A stretch of DNA of 64,000 nucleotides from an uncultured Collinsella sp. (GTDB lineage Bacteria > Actinomycetota > Coriobacteriia > Coriobacteriales > Coriobacteriaceae). How positions within the stretch are numbered: the first letter of the stretch is position 1; the number at the start of each line of letters is the position of its first letter. Location: contig CABQJJ010000001.1 in the NCBI GenBank assembly GCA_902464485.1, positions 1-64,000 on the forward strand, read 5' to 3'. The notes below the pieces were generated by a model. The model did no database searches. It worked only from the letters and a program-made list of their open reading frames with translations, and had not been told where the DNA came from. Below are positions 1 to 8,239 of this stretch, one piece after another. The translations under genes and the position numbers were made by a program.

Positions 1-344
1 AGTACGACATGTGGCGCGAGGTGGCCTATTTTGCCAAGTACGTGGGCGTGAGCAATGCGTTTGCGCTGCATACGGCCACGCAGGTCAATGCTGAGCTACT
101 GGGCCTGGGTGACGAGACCGGCACGATCGAGTGCGGCAAGGCGGCCGACATTTTGGTGACGCGCGAGAACCCGCTCGATGACCTGTGTGCTCTGCGTGAG
201 CCAATGCACGTGATGTGCCGCGGCAACCTGGTGCGCAAACTCAAGGTGAAGCGTATTCCCGAGGTGGACGCCGAGCTCGATCCGATTATGGCCATGCCGG
301 CCGAAGCGCTTGCCGACGAGCTCGCCCGCGACGGCGTGGCATAG
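1..344 (+). CDS. Amidohydrolase family protein, C-terminal fragment
   Basis: The reading frame is open from the window edge, so the gene begins outside and only about 113 residues are visible. The segment has the closing part of a metal-dependent amidohydrolase (imidazolonepropionase/prolidase-like): an AFALHTATQVNAELLG helix, then GTIECGKAADILV and NPLDD, the usual return to the small beta-sandwich, and a final V-x-C-R-G-N strand. The metal ligands lie upstream and cannot be checked, so the substrate is unknown. The gene ends 39 nt before a bidirectional terminator and converges on the next gene. Confidence 0.75.
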   Translation, partial: YDMWREVAYFAKYVGVSNAFALHTATQVNAELLGLGDETGTIECGKAADILVTRENPLDDLCALREPMHVMCRGNLVRKLKVKRIPEVDAELDPIMAMPAEALADELARDGVA

Positions 345-382
345 GTGTGACAAAGGGACGGTCCCTATGCCGCGCTCAAAAA

Positions 383-420
383 AGCCGAGGTCTCAACACG
401 AGGCCTCGGCTCTTATTTTT
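383..420 (+). terminator. Rho-independent terminator between convergent genes
   Basis: The stem AGCCGAGG/CCTCGGCT (383-390 and 404-411) is followed by a T-rich run, with an A-run on the other side. It can therefore serve both the amidohydrolase gene and the leftward zinc-ribbon gene. Confidence 0.75.
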
Positions 421-435
421 CCTATGGTGTTGCTG

Positions 436-909
436 CTAGGAGCGCGTTTCCATCTTGGCATGGCACTTGGGGCAGGTGACGCGGATCTTGCCCTTGCCCT
501 TGGGGACGGACAGCATCTGACCGCAGTTGGGGCACTTGAGGTATGCCGTGGTTTTGCGGCCCTTCCACATCTTCTTGGCCGTTCGCTTGGCGCGCTCAAA
601 GTCTTCCTTGCTGGTGCCGGCCGCACGCGAGGCGTTGGCAGCTGCAGTCCCGCCGCCCAAGCTGGCGACGAACTTGCCTAGGCCGGGGACGTTTGCGGTC
701 GCCGTGACAAAGGCGTCGTTCTCCTTGCGGCGCGCGTCGATGTTTTTTGACAGGCCACGCAGCACGCCGAGCACGATCACGGCGATGGCGATCCAGCTGA
801 GCCACTGGATACGGGCCATCGATCCGATCATCGCGATGATAATGCCTGCGAAGCCCAACACGACGGTGAGTTCGTCGGCGCCATTGCGACCCTTCATAAA
901 GTCATTCAT
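436..909 (-). CDS. Zinc-ribbon membrane protein of unknown function
   Basis: This 157-residue protein has two close hydrophobic segments near residues 15-50, a basic linker and a C-terminal zinc ribbon of two CPxC knuckles (CPNCGQ and CPKCHA). The ribbon probably binds Zn2+ and faces the cytoplasm. The ATG at 909 is chosen over the in-frame one at 939 because GAAAGG lies 7 nt upstream of it. It resembles the zinc-ribbon proteins of the island further right but lacks their TGTTGCGCAACA promoter. Its function is not recognised. Confidence 0.7.
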   Translation of the reverse strand: MNDFMKGRNGADELTVVLGFAGIIIAMIGSMARIQWLSWIAIAVIVLGVLRGLSKNIDARRKENDAFVTATANVPGLGKFVASLGGGTAAANASRAAGTSKEDFERAKRTAKKMWKGRKTTAYLKCPNCGQMLSVPKGKGKIRVTCPKCHAKMETRS

Positions 910-964
910 GCAAATTGCCTTTCGTTCGATATGCTGCACGCCTTTATACCCGATTTAGAGCAAG

Positions 965-1011
965 GGGGACAGGTTAATCTGCACCAAGGTGGTGCAAACG
1001 TACCTGTCCCC
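965..1011. repeat. Nested inverted repeat
   Basis: The outer arms GGGGACAGGT (965-974) and ACCTGTCCCC (1002-1011) enclose an inner TGCACCA/TGGTGCA hairpin. There is no T-run, so a palindromic intergenic repeat is more likely than a terminator. It lies downstream of csoR and upstream of the 436-909 gene. Confidence 0.55.
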
Positions 1012-1056
1012 GATACACCAAGATGGTGCAAAGCAGTCTGCCCCCAATGCCCCCAA

Positions 1057-1326
1057 TTACTTGGAGAGCTTGTCGACGACGCGTTCGATCTCGGCGAGCT
1101 TGGCGGCTTTGAGGTCTTCGTCGCCCGATTCGATTGCCGAAGTCACGCAGCCCTCGATATGCGCCTTGAGCACGTCGGCGTTAATGCGCGCGAGGAGCGC
1201 CTGTGTGGCCATGAGCTGCGTGGAGATATCGACGCAATAACGGTCCTCCTCGACCATCCGCAAGATGCCGTCGATCTGGCCGCGTGCCGTCTTGAGCATG
1301 CGGGTCACCGATTTATGGTCTGCCAT
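1057..1326 (-). CDS. csoR: CsoR-family copper-sensing transcriptional repressor
   Basis: This protein of about 89 residues belongs to the CsoR/RcnR/FrmR family of all-helical DNA-binding metal sensors. The Cu(I)-type C-H-C triad is visible: Cys in RYCVDI, then His and Cys in AHIEGC (C32, H57, C61 counted from the first Met). GQIDGILRMVEEDRYC is the family signature. In this family Cu(I) binding releases the operator. The gene is last in a leftward operon copA-copZ-csoR, and a CsoR-like palindrome lies in front of copA, so autorepression is likely. Two adjacent ATG codons (1329 and 1326) follow GAGGA; either could be used. Confidence 0.9.
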   Translation of the reverse strand: MADHKSVTRMLKTARGQIDGILRMVEEDRYCVDISTQLMATQALLARINADVLKAHIEGCVTSAIESGDEDLKAAKLAEIERVVDKLSK

Positions 1327-1372
1327 CATGGCGGGTCCTCGTTTCTGGTCGGGGGGGGGTACGTGCGGGTTG

Positions 1373-1594
1373 TTACGCGGCGGTCACGGACAGGGCGTGG
1401 AACTTCTCGCCGGCGCCCTCGACGGCGGCGGCGAGCTGCTCGGCGGTCACGGTGTCGGCACACTCCACCTGTACGGTCTGGGTCTCGTGATCGGCGTCGG
1501 CGTCGGTCACGCCGGCCACGTTGAGCAACGCCGTCTCGACGGTGGCGTCGCAGTGGCCGCACATAAGGCCGGAAGTCTTAATTGTGAAACGCAT
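1373..1594 (-). CDS. copZ: CopZ-like heavy-metal-associated (HMA) copper chaperone
   Basis: This 73-residue single-domain HMA protein has the metal-binding motif GLMCGHC near residue 10. The first motif position is Leu rather than the usual Met (L-M-C-G-H-C). It would carry Cu(I) to the CopA transporter. The ATG at 1594 is preferred over the upstream Met at 1648 because GAGAGGA lies at the right distance and the HMA fold starts there (MRFTIKTSG). It lies between copA and csoR on the same strand. Confidence 0.88.
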   Translation of the reverse strand: MRFTIKTSGLMCGHCDATVETALLNVAGVTDADADHETQTVQVECADTVTAEQLAAAVEGAGEKFHALSVTAA

Positions 1595-1741
1595 GGATAT
1601 TCCTCTCTGTTGTGTCGGCTTTCCCAGGCACCCGACCTTGACCTTCAAGCCGTCGCTCGCGTACCAAAGTACGCGTCACTCCTCTTTCAGGTCAATCTCT
1701 GGCACCTGGAAAACCCGTTCTAAATGGACGTAATAGTGAGC

Positions 1742-4084
1742 CTATTTTGCCACTTTAGGCTTAAAGGTTCGCAGGCGCAGTGCATTGCTTACGACGCAGA
1801 CGCTCGACAGGCTCATCGCCGCGGCGCCAAACATCGGTGAGAGTTGCCAACCGGTGAGGGGGAAGAACACGCCCGCGGCGAGCGGAATACCGATGCCGTT
1901 GTAGAACAGCGCCCAGAATAGGTCCTGCTTGATGTTGCGAATCGTGGCGCGCGACAGCTCAATGGCGCGGGCGACGTCCATGAGGTCGCTGCGCATGAGC
2001 ACCACATCTGCCCCTTCTTTGGCGATGTCGGCGCCGGTGCCGATGGCAAGGCCCACGTCGGCGCGCGCCAGGGCGGGGGAGTCGTTGATGCCGTCGCCCA
2101 CCATGGCGACCTTGCCGCTCGCATCCTGCAGCTCGCGGACGTGGCGCTCCTTGTCGGCGGGGAGGACGTCGGCGATGACCTGCTTGCTGTTCAGTCCCAC
2201 GCGGCGGGCGATTGCTTCGGCCGTCACACGGTTATCGCCGGTGAGCATGCGCACGTCGACGCCGAGCGAACGCAGCGCGGCGATGGCCTCGGCGCTCGTC
2301 TCTTTGACCTCGTCAGCCACGGCGATGGTACCGACAAGCTCGCTGTTCTTGGCAAAGAACAGCGGTGTCTTGCCTTCGGCGGCGAGCTGTTCGGCAAGGC
2401 CCGCGGGCACGGTAACGCCCAGCTCGTCCATCAGACGCACGTTGCCGGCTGCGATGACATTTTGTCCCTCGCGCGCCGTAACGCCACGACCGGGCACGGC
2501 GGCAAAGTCCTCGACCATGCGCGCGACAATTCCGCGCGCCTCGCACTCGGCCATAATCGCCTCGGCCAGCGGGTGCTCGCTTGAGCGCTCCAACGCGGCG
2601 GCCAGCTTGAGCAGCGCCTTTTCGCTCATGGCGCGCGAGCCGTCAGCACGCGTGGCTACCACGATATCGGTCACGGCAGGCTTGCCGCGGGTGACCGTGC
2701 CCGTCTTATCGAGCACCACCGTGCCCACGCTGCGCAGATTCTCCAGCGCTTCGGCGCTCTTAAACAGAATGCCCATCTCGGCGCCCTTGCCGGTGCCCAC
2801 CATAATGGCGACGGGCGTGGCTAGGCCGAGTGCACACGGACAGCTGATCACCAGCACAGCGACGGCGGAGGTGAGCGCTTCGTTGACGCTTCCGGTCAGT
2901 GTCATCCACGCCAAGAAGGTCACGGCCGAGATCACGAACACCACGGGCACGAACACGCCGGCGACCTTGTCGGCCATGCGGGCGATGGGCGCCTTGGTGG
3001 CGTTGGCGTCCTCGACAAGCTTGATGATCTTGGCGAGCGATGTCTCGGCACCCACACGCGTGGCGCGGAAGGTAAACGAGCCGGTGCGGTTGACGGTGGC
3101 GGCGTTGACGGTGTCACCGGCGGTCTTTTCCACGGGGATGGACTCGCCGGTCAGCGCGCTCTCGTCCACGGCCGAGCTGCCCTCGAGCACCACGCCATCG
3201 ACGGGGATGGACTCGCCGGGGCGTACGCGCAGGATCTGGCCGGGAAGGATGCTGTCGACGTCGACGGTGGTCTCGCTGCCGTCCTCTGCCACGACGGTCG
3301 CGGTCTTGGGCGCCAGGTCGATCAGCGCCTCGATAGCGCCGCCGGTTTTGGATTTGCTGCGCGTCTCGAGGTATTTGCCCACGGTGACCAGCGACAGGAT
3401 CGTGCCGGCGCTCTCAAAATACAGATTGTCCATGCTCGTCATCATGGCCTCGTGGATTTGCCCGGCGGCCAGCTGGTCGGCCATGATGAACATGGCATAG
3501 AGCGACCAGGCAATCGACGCGGTGGCGCCGACGGCGATGAGAGCGTCCATGGTCGGCGCGCCGTGCGCGAGCGATTTAAACCCGTTGATAAAGTACGCGT
3601 CGTTGACGTAGACGATGGGGATGAGCAGGACGAGCTCGGTGAGCGCGAGCGTCATGCTGTGGGTATGGTCGGTGAAAATGCCGGGTAGCGGCCAGCCAAG
3701 CATGTGCCCCATGCCTATGTAGAACAGTGGGATGAGGAATACGATCGAGACGATGAGGCGGGTGCGCATGGCGGAGGCGGCGGCCTCCAGTTTTTTGGTA
3801 GGCGACTCCATATGGGCGGCGTCGGACCTGGCTTGTGCACTGCCGTTTGAGCCGGCGGCACCGGTGCCCACATCGACGGGCGAGGCCGAGTAGCCCGCGC
3901 GGTCGACGGCGGTGCAGATATCGTCGGGGGAGACCTGCGCGGGGTTGTAGTCCACCAGCATAGAGCCAGCGAGCAGATTGACCGCGACGCTTTGGACGCC
4001 GTCGAGCTTGCTCACGGCGCGGTCCACGTGCGCCTGGCAGGCAGCGCATGTCATGCCGCCCACATCGAACTTATCTTGAGCCAT
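1742..4084 (-). CDS. copA: Copper-translocating P1B-type ATPase
   Basis: At 780 residues it matches the family's usual length. One N-terminal HMA domain has GMTCAAC (C13, C16) and is followed by the membrane helices. Visible catalytic elements are TGES (from T312), the CPC ion-path motif (C415-P-C417), the phosphorylation motif DKTGT (D459), the HP pair (H504-P505) and GDGIND (from G663). CPC with an HMA domain indicates Cu(I)/Ag(I) export from the cytoplasm at the cost of ATP. It is first in the copA-copZ-csoR operon. The ATG at 4084 follows GGAGAAG. Expression is probably controlled by CsoR at the palindrome near 4150. Confidence 0.95.
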   Translation of the reverse strand: MAQDKFDVGGMTCAACQAHVDRAVSKLDGVQSVAVNLLAGSMLVDYNPAQVSPDDICTAVDRAGYSASPVDVGTGAAGSNGSAQARSDAAHMESPTKKLEAAASAMRTRLIVSIVFLIPLFYIGMGHMLGWPLPGIFTDHTHSMTLALTELVLLIPIVYVNDAYFINGFKSLAHGAPTMDALIAVGATASIAWSLYAMFIMADQLAAGQIHEAMMTSMDNLYFESAGTILSLVTVGKYLETRSKSKTGGAIEALIDLAPKTATVVAEDGSETTVDVDSILPGQILRVRPGESIPVDGVVLEGSSAVDESALTGESIPVEKTAGDTVNAATVNRTGSFTFRATRVGAETSLAKIIKLVEDANATKAPIARMADKVAGVFVPVVFVISAVTFLAWMTLTGSVNEALTSAVAVLVISCPCALGLATPVAIMVGTGKGAEMGILFKSAEALENLRSVGTVVLDKTGTVTRGKPAVTDIVVATRADGSRAMSEKALLKLAAALERSSEHPLAEAIMAECEARGIVARMVEDFAAVPGRGVTAREGQNVIAAGNVRLMDELGVTVPAGLAEQLAAEGKTPLFFAKNSELVGTIAVADEVKETSAEAIAALRSLGVDVRMLTGDNRVTAEAIARRVGLNSKQVIADVLPADKERHVRELQDASGKVAMVGDGINDSPALARADVGLAIGTGADIAKEGADVVLMRSDLMDVARAIELSRATIRNIKQDLFWALFYNGIGIPLAAGVFFPLTGWQLSPMFGAAAMSLSSVCVVSNALRLRTFKPKVAK

Positions 4085-4131
4085 GGCTTCTCCTTTCCGT
4101 GGTTTGGTATTGGAATTGTTAACCTGCTGAT

Positions 4132-4157
4132 ACTATACACCCATACCCCCTGGGGGT
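4132..4157 (-). promoter_or_regulatory. copA promoter with CsoR-like operator
   Basis: On the minus strand a GC-rich palindrome, ACCCCCTGGGGGT (4145-4157), lies just upstream of a TATAGT -10 hexamer (4132-4137). CsoR operators are typically C-run/G-run dyads of this kind, so bound CsoR would block the promoter until copper arrives. Confidence 0.65.
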
Positions 4158-4235
4158 GTCCAGTAATAGTTGGAATGTATGACTTTTCATTACAGATGAG
4201 GGTGGCTGCTCAATCGGTGGCCGTCTCTGCCAAAC

Positions 4236-4453
4236 ATCTCGATCTGTAACATCTGATCCAGTTTTTGAGCCGTAACTGTTACAGATCGAGACATTACATC
4301 GAGCCACAACTTAACGTCTCAATCTGTAACGCCTGGGGACCGTTTTGCCTGCTAGATGTTACAGATCGAGACAAACCATTCGAGGATAACCCGAACATCT
4401 CGATCTGTAACAGTAAGACAGATATTTGGGTCCTAGATGTTACAGATCGAGAC
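4236..4453. repeat. Hairpin-unit array 1 (three units)
   Basis: Three 57-nt units at 4236-4292, 4316-4372 and 4397-4453. Each has a 15-nt left arm (consensus GTCTCGATCTGTAAC), a 27-nt middle and a 15-nt inverted right arm (GTTACAGATCGAGAC). The units are separated by 23 and 24 nt of unrelated sequence. The same design recurs at 8060 and 47702. Function unknown. Confidence 0.85.
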
Positions 4454-4480
4454 AATCTCGGAGCAGATGCTCCGGGCATA

Positions 4481-4523
4481 CAACGTAAAACGCCGGGGCG
4501 CCCGCGTGATGGGCGCCCCGGCG
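4481..4523 (-). terminator. Rho-independent terminator of the LPXTG gene
   Basis: The strong GC stem CGCCGGGGCGCCC/GGGCGCCCCGGCG (4491-4523) is followed, on the minus strand, by TTTTACG. It lies 60 nt beyond the stop codon of the leftward surface-protein gene. Confidence 0.75.
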
Positions 4524-4582
4524 CATGTTGGGCAGGGTTTGCGAAGCGGTGGGAGGGAGGAGAAGCCGTCCTCCCGAAATCC

Positions 4583-7500
4583 TTACTCCTGACGACGCTT
4601 CTTGTCAGTCAGAAAGACGCCGGCGGCTACGAGCACGACACCTCCGATGACAAACGTCTCACCGGCGAGCGCAGCATTGTCGCCTGTGGTGGGAAGTGCC
4701 GAGTTGGCGGCCGTCTTGGCGTTGCCGGCAGACGGCTTGCTAGCGGCCGGCTTAGCGGCAGCCGGCGTGATCTTGCCCTGCTCGGCCTTTGCCGCCTCCT
4801 GCTCCTGGCGGGCGATCTCGTCCTTCAGGGCCTGCTCGGCGGCAACGCGCTTTGCCTTTGCCTCGTTGTAGGCATTGAGCGCCGCGGTATACGCGGGCGT
4901 CGCTGCATCAAGGTCTGCCTGAGCGGCATCAAGTGCGGCCTTCGCGTCATGTTCCGCCTGCTCGGCGGCGACACACTTGGCAAAGAGAGCGTTGAGGGTG
5001 TCGTTCGCGTTTGCATCGGAGCCGGTTGCGATGCCGTTTTCGACATTGACGGACTTGAGCTTTCCGAGGGCGGCGGCAGCGGCGTCCGATGCGGCCTGAG
5101 AATTCTCGACCGCTTGCTCAGCGTTTGCGATGGCGTCGTTTGCCGCGCTAAGGGCGACTTCGGCCTCGGTCACTGCTGCGTCGGCGTCCTTCTTGGTCGC
5201 CTTGGCCGCGGCAAGGTTGCCGGCCGCATTGCTCAAAGCGTCGGCATGGGCCTTCTTCGAGGTAAAGTCGTTTTCCGCCGTGGTCAGATTGCTTGTGGCG
5301 TGCTCCGCGGTCGCCGCCTTGGCCCCGGCATCGTCCTTCGCGCTGTCGAGGGCCTGCTTCTTGTCGGCCTCGTCACGCTCTGCCTTTTCGAGAGTACTCT
5401 GGGCAGATGCCTGGGCTGCCGTGGCTTCATCAAGCGCTTGATGGGCCTCGTCAGCCTTCTCCTGAGCCGCAGCAACGTCAGCCGAATACTTTGCGAGCTC
5501 CTTCTTTGCGTCCTGCAGAGCCTGCTGCTTTACGAGGTCCTCTGCCTTGGCGTCATCAACCTTCTTCTGACTCTGAGCGGCTTGCTCTTGCGATGCCTTA
5601 AACTCGGCGCGCTTCTGGTTGACGACCTGCTCTGCGGGCGTCACGTTGCTTTGGGCGGCTTTGACCTGGTCTTCGGCTTCGGCAACTTTTCCGTTTGCCT
5701 TGGCGAGATTCTGCTCTGCTTGGGCGACCGCGGCGGCGGCACTTGCTGCGTTGCCATTTGCGGCGGCAAGGTCGCTGTTCGCGGTATCAACGCCTTCTTG
5801 CTTTTGAGCGACGAGGGCCTCAGCTGCCTTTACGGCATCGGCTTTCGATGCCGCCGTGCTGCGTTTTTGTTCAAGATCAGCCTTTGCGGCGGCAAGATTG
5901 TCGCTGGCCTTGGAGAGGCTTAGCTGATACTGATCGAAGAGGCTCTCGAGCTCATCGATCGAGTACTCTTTTTCGGCTGAACCATAATTGTTGTCGATTT
6001 CCAATACGAAGACGTATGGAAAAAGGGTTCCGCGCGAGTTGATGCCATATCCCATGGTTTTCGCGTTAGGCTGTACGATATTCAAATAATGACCGACAGT
6101 GCCAAAGCCTACACCCTGAGCTCCAAATTCAGGGCCATGGCTCCAGAAAGCCGCCCAAGCATCCTTGGGAGCAATTTCACCAAGGCCAGCTTTCGCTGCA
6201 GCATCGTCAAATATCTTCTTTTCGCCATCGACCCATTGGTGTGCGATGTTTTCTTTGGTGCTGAAGTTCCAAGCGGCATTTTCAAATCCGGCATAGTCTG
6301 AGTGCCCCTTCGTTGCGTCAGAGTAATTGGAATCAGACTGAGCGATCGCCATTTGCTCTGCCGTCACCTTAAGCTCGCTAAGGCCGACGCTCTTGCGATA
6401 CTCATTAATCTCGCGCAGTTTATCAAACGAGAGCTTGGTATTGTCGAGTGACGTGCCGTCTTTTTTATCGCCAATGGTCGTCGGGTTTTTATCGCTCTGC
6501 CTATAGATGATGTTTGCAGCGTCGTTGGCGCCGATGAACTGGTAGAAGCCAATGACGCTCTGCGCCTCCGCCGTCGTTGCCTTATCGGCTGTCGCCTTGC
6601 ACGTATCGTATGCTTTCTGTGCATCGACAACGGCTTGATCGGCGGCCGCCTGGTTTGCCTTGGCATTTTCGAGCGCCTTGTCTGCCTGCTCCTTCTCGGC
6701 TTTCGCTTGGTCGACTTGTTTCTGAGCGGCCTTCGCCTTCTCCAGTTCGGCAGCATGTGCCTTCTTTGCCGATGCCAGCTCCGATTGCGCCGCATCGGCT
6801 TTCGTCTGGGCTGCCGTTACGGCATTTTCGGCCGCTGTGACTGCCTGCTTCTTGGCTTTGAGCTCGCTTTCGGCACCGGTGAGAGCGTCCTGCTTGGATG
6901 TAACGTCGCTATTTGCCTGAGATAGCCCTGCTTCGGCGGCTGCCTGCTGCTGCCTTGCTTGATCGAGCGCGCTTTGGGCAGCATCGACCTTTGCCTGGGC
7001 GGCATCATACTCCGGGCCCGCGGCGCCTGCCTTTGCGGCTGCTAGATCGGCCTGCGCGCTGTCATACGCCGTCTGTGCCTCGGCTACCTTGCCATCCGCG
7101 GCGGTCTTTGTCTGCTGGGCGGAAGCCAGCGTGCTTGCCGCCTCGTCGTAAGCGTTCTGCGCAGCGCTCTGGGCCTGCTGGGCATCGGCGAGCGCGGAGT
7201 CGGCGGTGGTCTTCGCTGCCTTTGCCTGGTCCAGAACGGCCTGCGCGTCTGCGGCGGCTTGCTCGGCTGCCTCGATTTCCTCCGGCGTTGCATTGGCCGC
7301 CGCCTTCTGGGCTTCCTCAAGCTTGGCTTGTGCATCGGCTGCCGCCTGCTTTGCGGAGTCGAGTGCCTTCGTCTTGCCCTCGGCATCGGCCTTGGCCGTG
7401 TCGAGCTTGCTCTGGGCATCCTTTAGCGTGGCACTGGCGCTGTCGGCCGCCTTGACGCTTTCATCGAGCTGGCGAGCGTATTCGGCACGCGCGGCGGCCT

Positions 7501-7918
7501 CTGCCTGCGAATTGTCGGAGACGGAAGCGTCGTAGGCGGTCTGTGCGTTGTCGCGGGCCGTCTGTTTTTCGATATAGGGGGCAGCCGCCGTGTCATAGTC
7601 GGACTTGGCTTCTGCCTCGGCAGCCTTTGCGGCGTCGATTGCGGCCTGAAAGTCGGCAATCTTCTGGGCGTTCGTCTTTACTGCGGAGCCTGCCGCCTCG
7701 CCGGCGTGGACGGCGAGCGGGGACATGATTGCGTCCTGTGCCGTGGCACCGCTCACATCGTTGGCAAATGCCGAGAACGGCGCGAGCAGCGACGAGCCAG
7801 TCATAGCGATGGTGGTTGCCGCGGTGACGGCGAGTCGTGTTGCCTTGTGGCCCGAGAATGTGGGGCGAGGCTCGGCGACGCCTGAGACTTCCAAGTGTTT
7901 AGGTGCGTACTTTGCCAT
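4583..7918 (-). CDS. LPXTG-anchored coiled-coil surface protein with central CAP/SCP domain
   Basis: This 1111-residue protein has an N-terminal signal region, with its hydrophobic core near residues 28-50 ending ASAFA-like before NDVSG. Two very long Ala/Lys/Gln/Asp-rich coiled-coil regions follow, separated at about residues 490-655 by a CAP/SCP (PF00188-like) domain: REINEYRKSVGL, then HSDYAGFENAAWN and VGFGTVGHYLNIV. The C-terminus has a sortase signal LPTTG (1075-1079), a hydrophobic stretch and a KKRRQE tail. It is probably a wall-anchored stalk or adhesin. The ATG at 7918 is preferred to an upstream TTG because GGGAGAAG precedes it. A TGTTGCGCAACA promoter lies 78 nt upstream, joining it to the island's regulon. 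Confidence 0.88.
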   Translation of the reverse strand: MAKYAPKHLEVSGVAEPRPTFSGHKATRLAVTAATTIAMTGSSLLAPFSAFANDVSGATAQDAIMSPLAVHAGEAAGSAVKTNAQKIADFQAAIDAAKAAEAEAKSDYDTAAAPYIEKQTARDNAQTAYDASVSDNSQAEAAARAEYARQLDESVKAADSASATLKDAQSKLDTAKADAEGKTKALDSAKQAAADAQAKLEEAQKAAANATPEEIEAAEQAAADAQAVLDQAKAAKTTADSALADAQQAQSAAQNAYDEAASTLASAQQTKTAADGKVAEAQTAYDSAQADLAAAKAGAAGPEYDAAQAKVDAAQSALDQARQQQAAAEAGLSQANSDVTSKQDALTGAESELKAKKQAVTAAENAVTAAQTKADAAQSELASAKKAHAAELEKAKAAQKQVDQAKAEKEQADKALENAKANQAAADQAVVDAQKAYDTCKATADKATTAEAQSVIGFYQFIGANDAANIIYRQSDKNPTTIGDKKDGTSLDNTKLSFDKLREINEYRKSVGLSELKVTAEQMAIAQSDSNYSDATKGHSDYAGFENAAWNFSTKENIAHQWVDGEKKIFDDAAAKAGLGEIAPKDAWAAFWSHGPEFGAQGVGFGTVGHYLNIVQPNAKTMGYGINSRGTLFPYVFVLEIDNNYGSAEKEYSIDELESLFDQYQLSLSKASDNLAAAKADLEQKRSTAASKADAVKAAEALVAQKQEGVDTANSDLAAANGNAASAAAAVAQAEQNLAKANGKVAEAEDQVKAAQSNVTPAEQVVNQKRAEFKASQEQAAQSQKKVDDAKAEDLVKQQALQDAKKELAKYSADVAAAQEKADEAHQALDEATAAQASAQSTLEKAERDEADKKQALDSAKDDAGAKAATAEHATSNLTTAENDFTSKKAHADALSNAAGNLAAAKATKKDADAAVTEAEVALSAANDAIANAEQAVENSQAASDAAAAALGKLKSVNVENGIATGSDANANDTLNALFAKCVAAEQAEHDAKAALDAAQADLDAATPAYTAALNAYNEAKAKRVAAEQALKDEIARQEQEAAKAEQGKITPAAAKPAASKPSAGNAKTAANSALPTTGDNAALAGETFVIGGVVLVAAGVFLTDKKRRQE

Positions 7919-7959
7919 TTCTTCTCCCAATCGTTGAAGGGGTACCTATGACAATTCGT

Positions 7960-7996
7960 ACGTTACGACCGCCGAAGGGGCTTCTGTTGCGCAACA
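7960..7996 (-). promoter_or_regulatory. TGTTGCGCAACA-box promoter of the LPXTG gene
   Basis: The palindrome TGTTGCGCAACA (7985-7996) is followed on the minus strand by TAACGT (7960-7965). The hexamer starts 25.5 bp from the palindrome centre. The box lies 78 nt from the start codon at 7918. Confidence 0.7.
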
Positions 7997-8059
7997 TTGG
8001 CAAGGAAATATCGACACACTTGAGTCACATTTATGAGGCGAAGTTCTCGGCAAGCTAAT

Positions 8060-8197
8060 GTCTCGTTCTGTAACATCTGGACCGGTTTTTGACCCCTTAC
8101 TGTTACAGATTGAGATGTTGTCTCGCAGGGTTGGGGTTTTGTCTCGTTCTGTAACATCTAGACCCGGTTTTGCCCGCTAGATGTTACAGATCGAGAC
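8060..8197. repeat. Hairpin-unit array 2 (two units)
   Basis: Two 57-nt units, 8060-8116 and 8141-8197, each 15-27-15, are separated by a 24-nt linker. The arms are GTCTCGTTCTGTAAC and GTTACAGATyGAGAy. In the second unit pairing extends inward (ATCTAG/CTAGAT), giving a 21-bp stem with few mismatches. Confidence 0.85.
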
Positions 8198-8239
8198 AAT
8201 TGCCGGGGAGGGGTCCCGTCACGGCAAGACGCCCGCTCC

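Noticed and set aside
1929..3500. 523-residue plus-strand frame inside copA
   Set aside because: Ser/Ala/Thr-rich shadow of a gene with all P-type ATPase motifs.
4265..5923. 552-residue frame running through array 1 into the LPXTG gene
   Set aside because: It crosses hairpin repeats and a terminator and is antisense to a gene with signal peptide and LPXTG motif.
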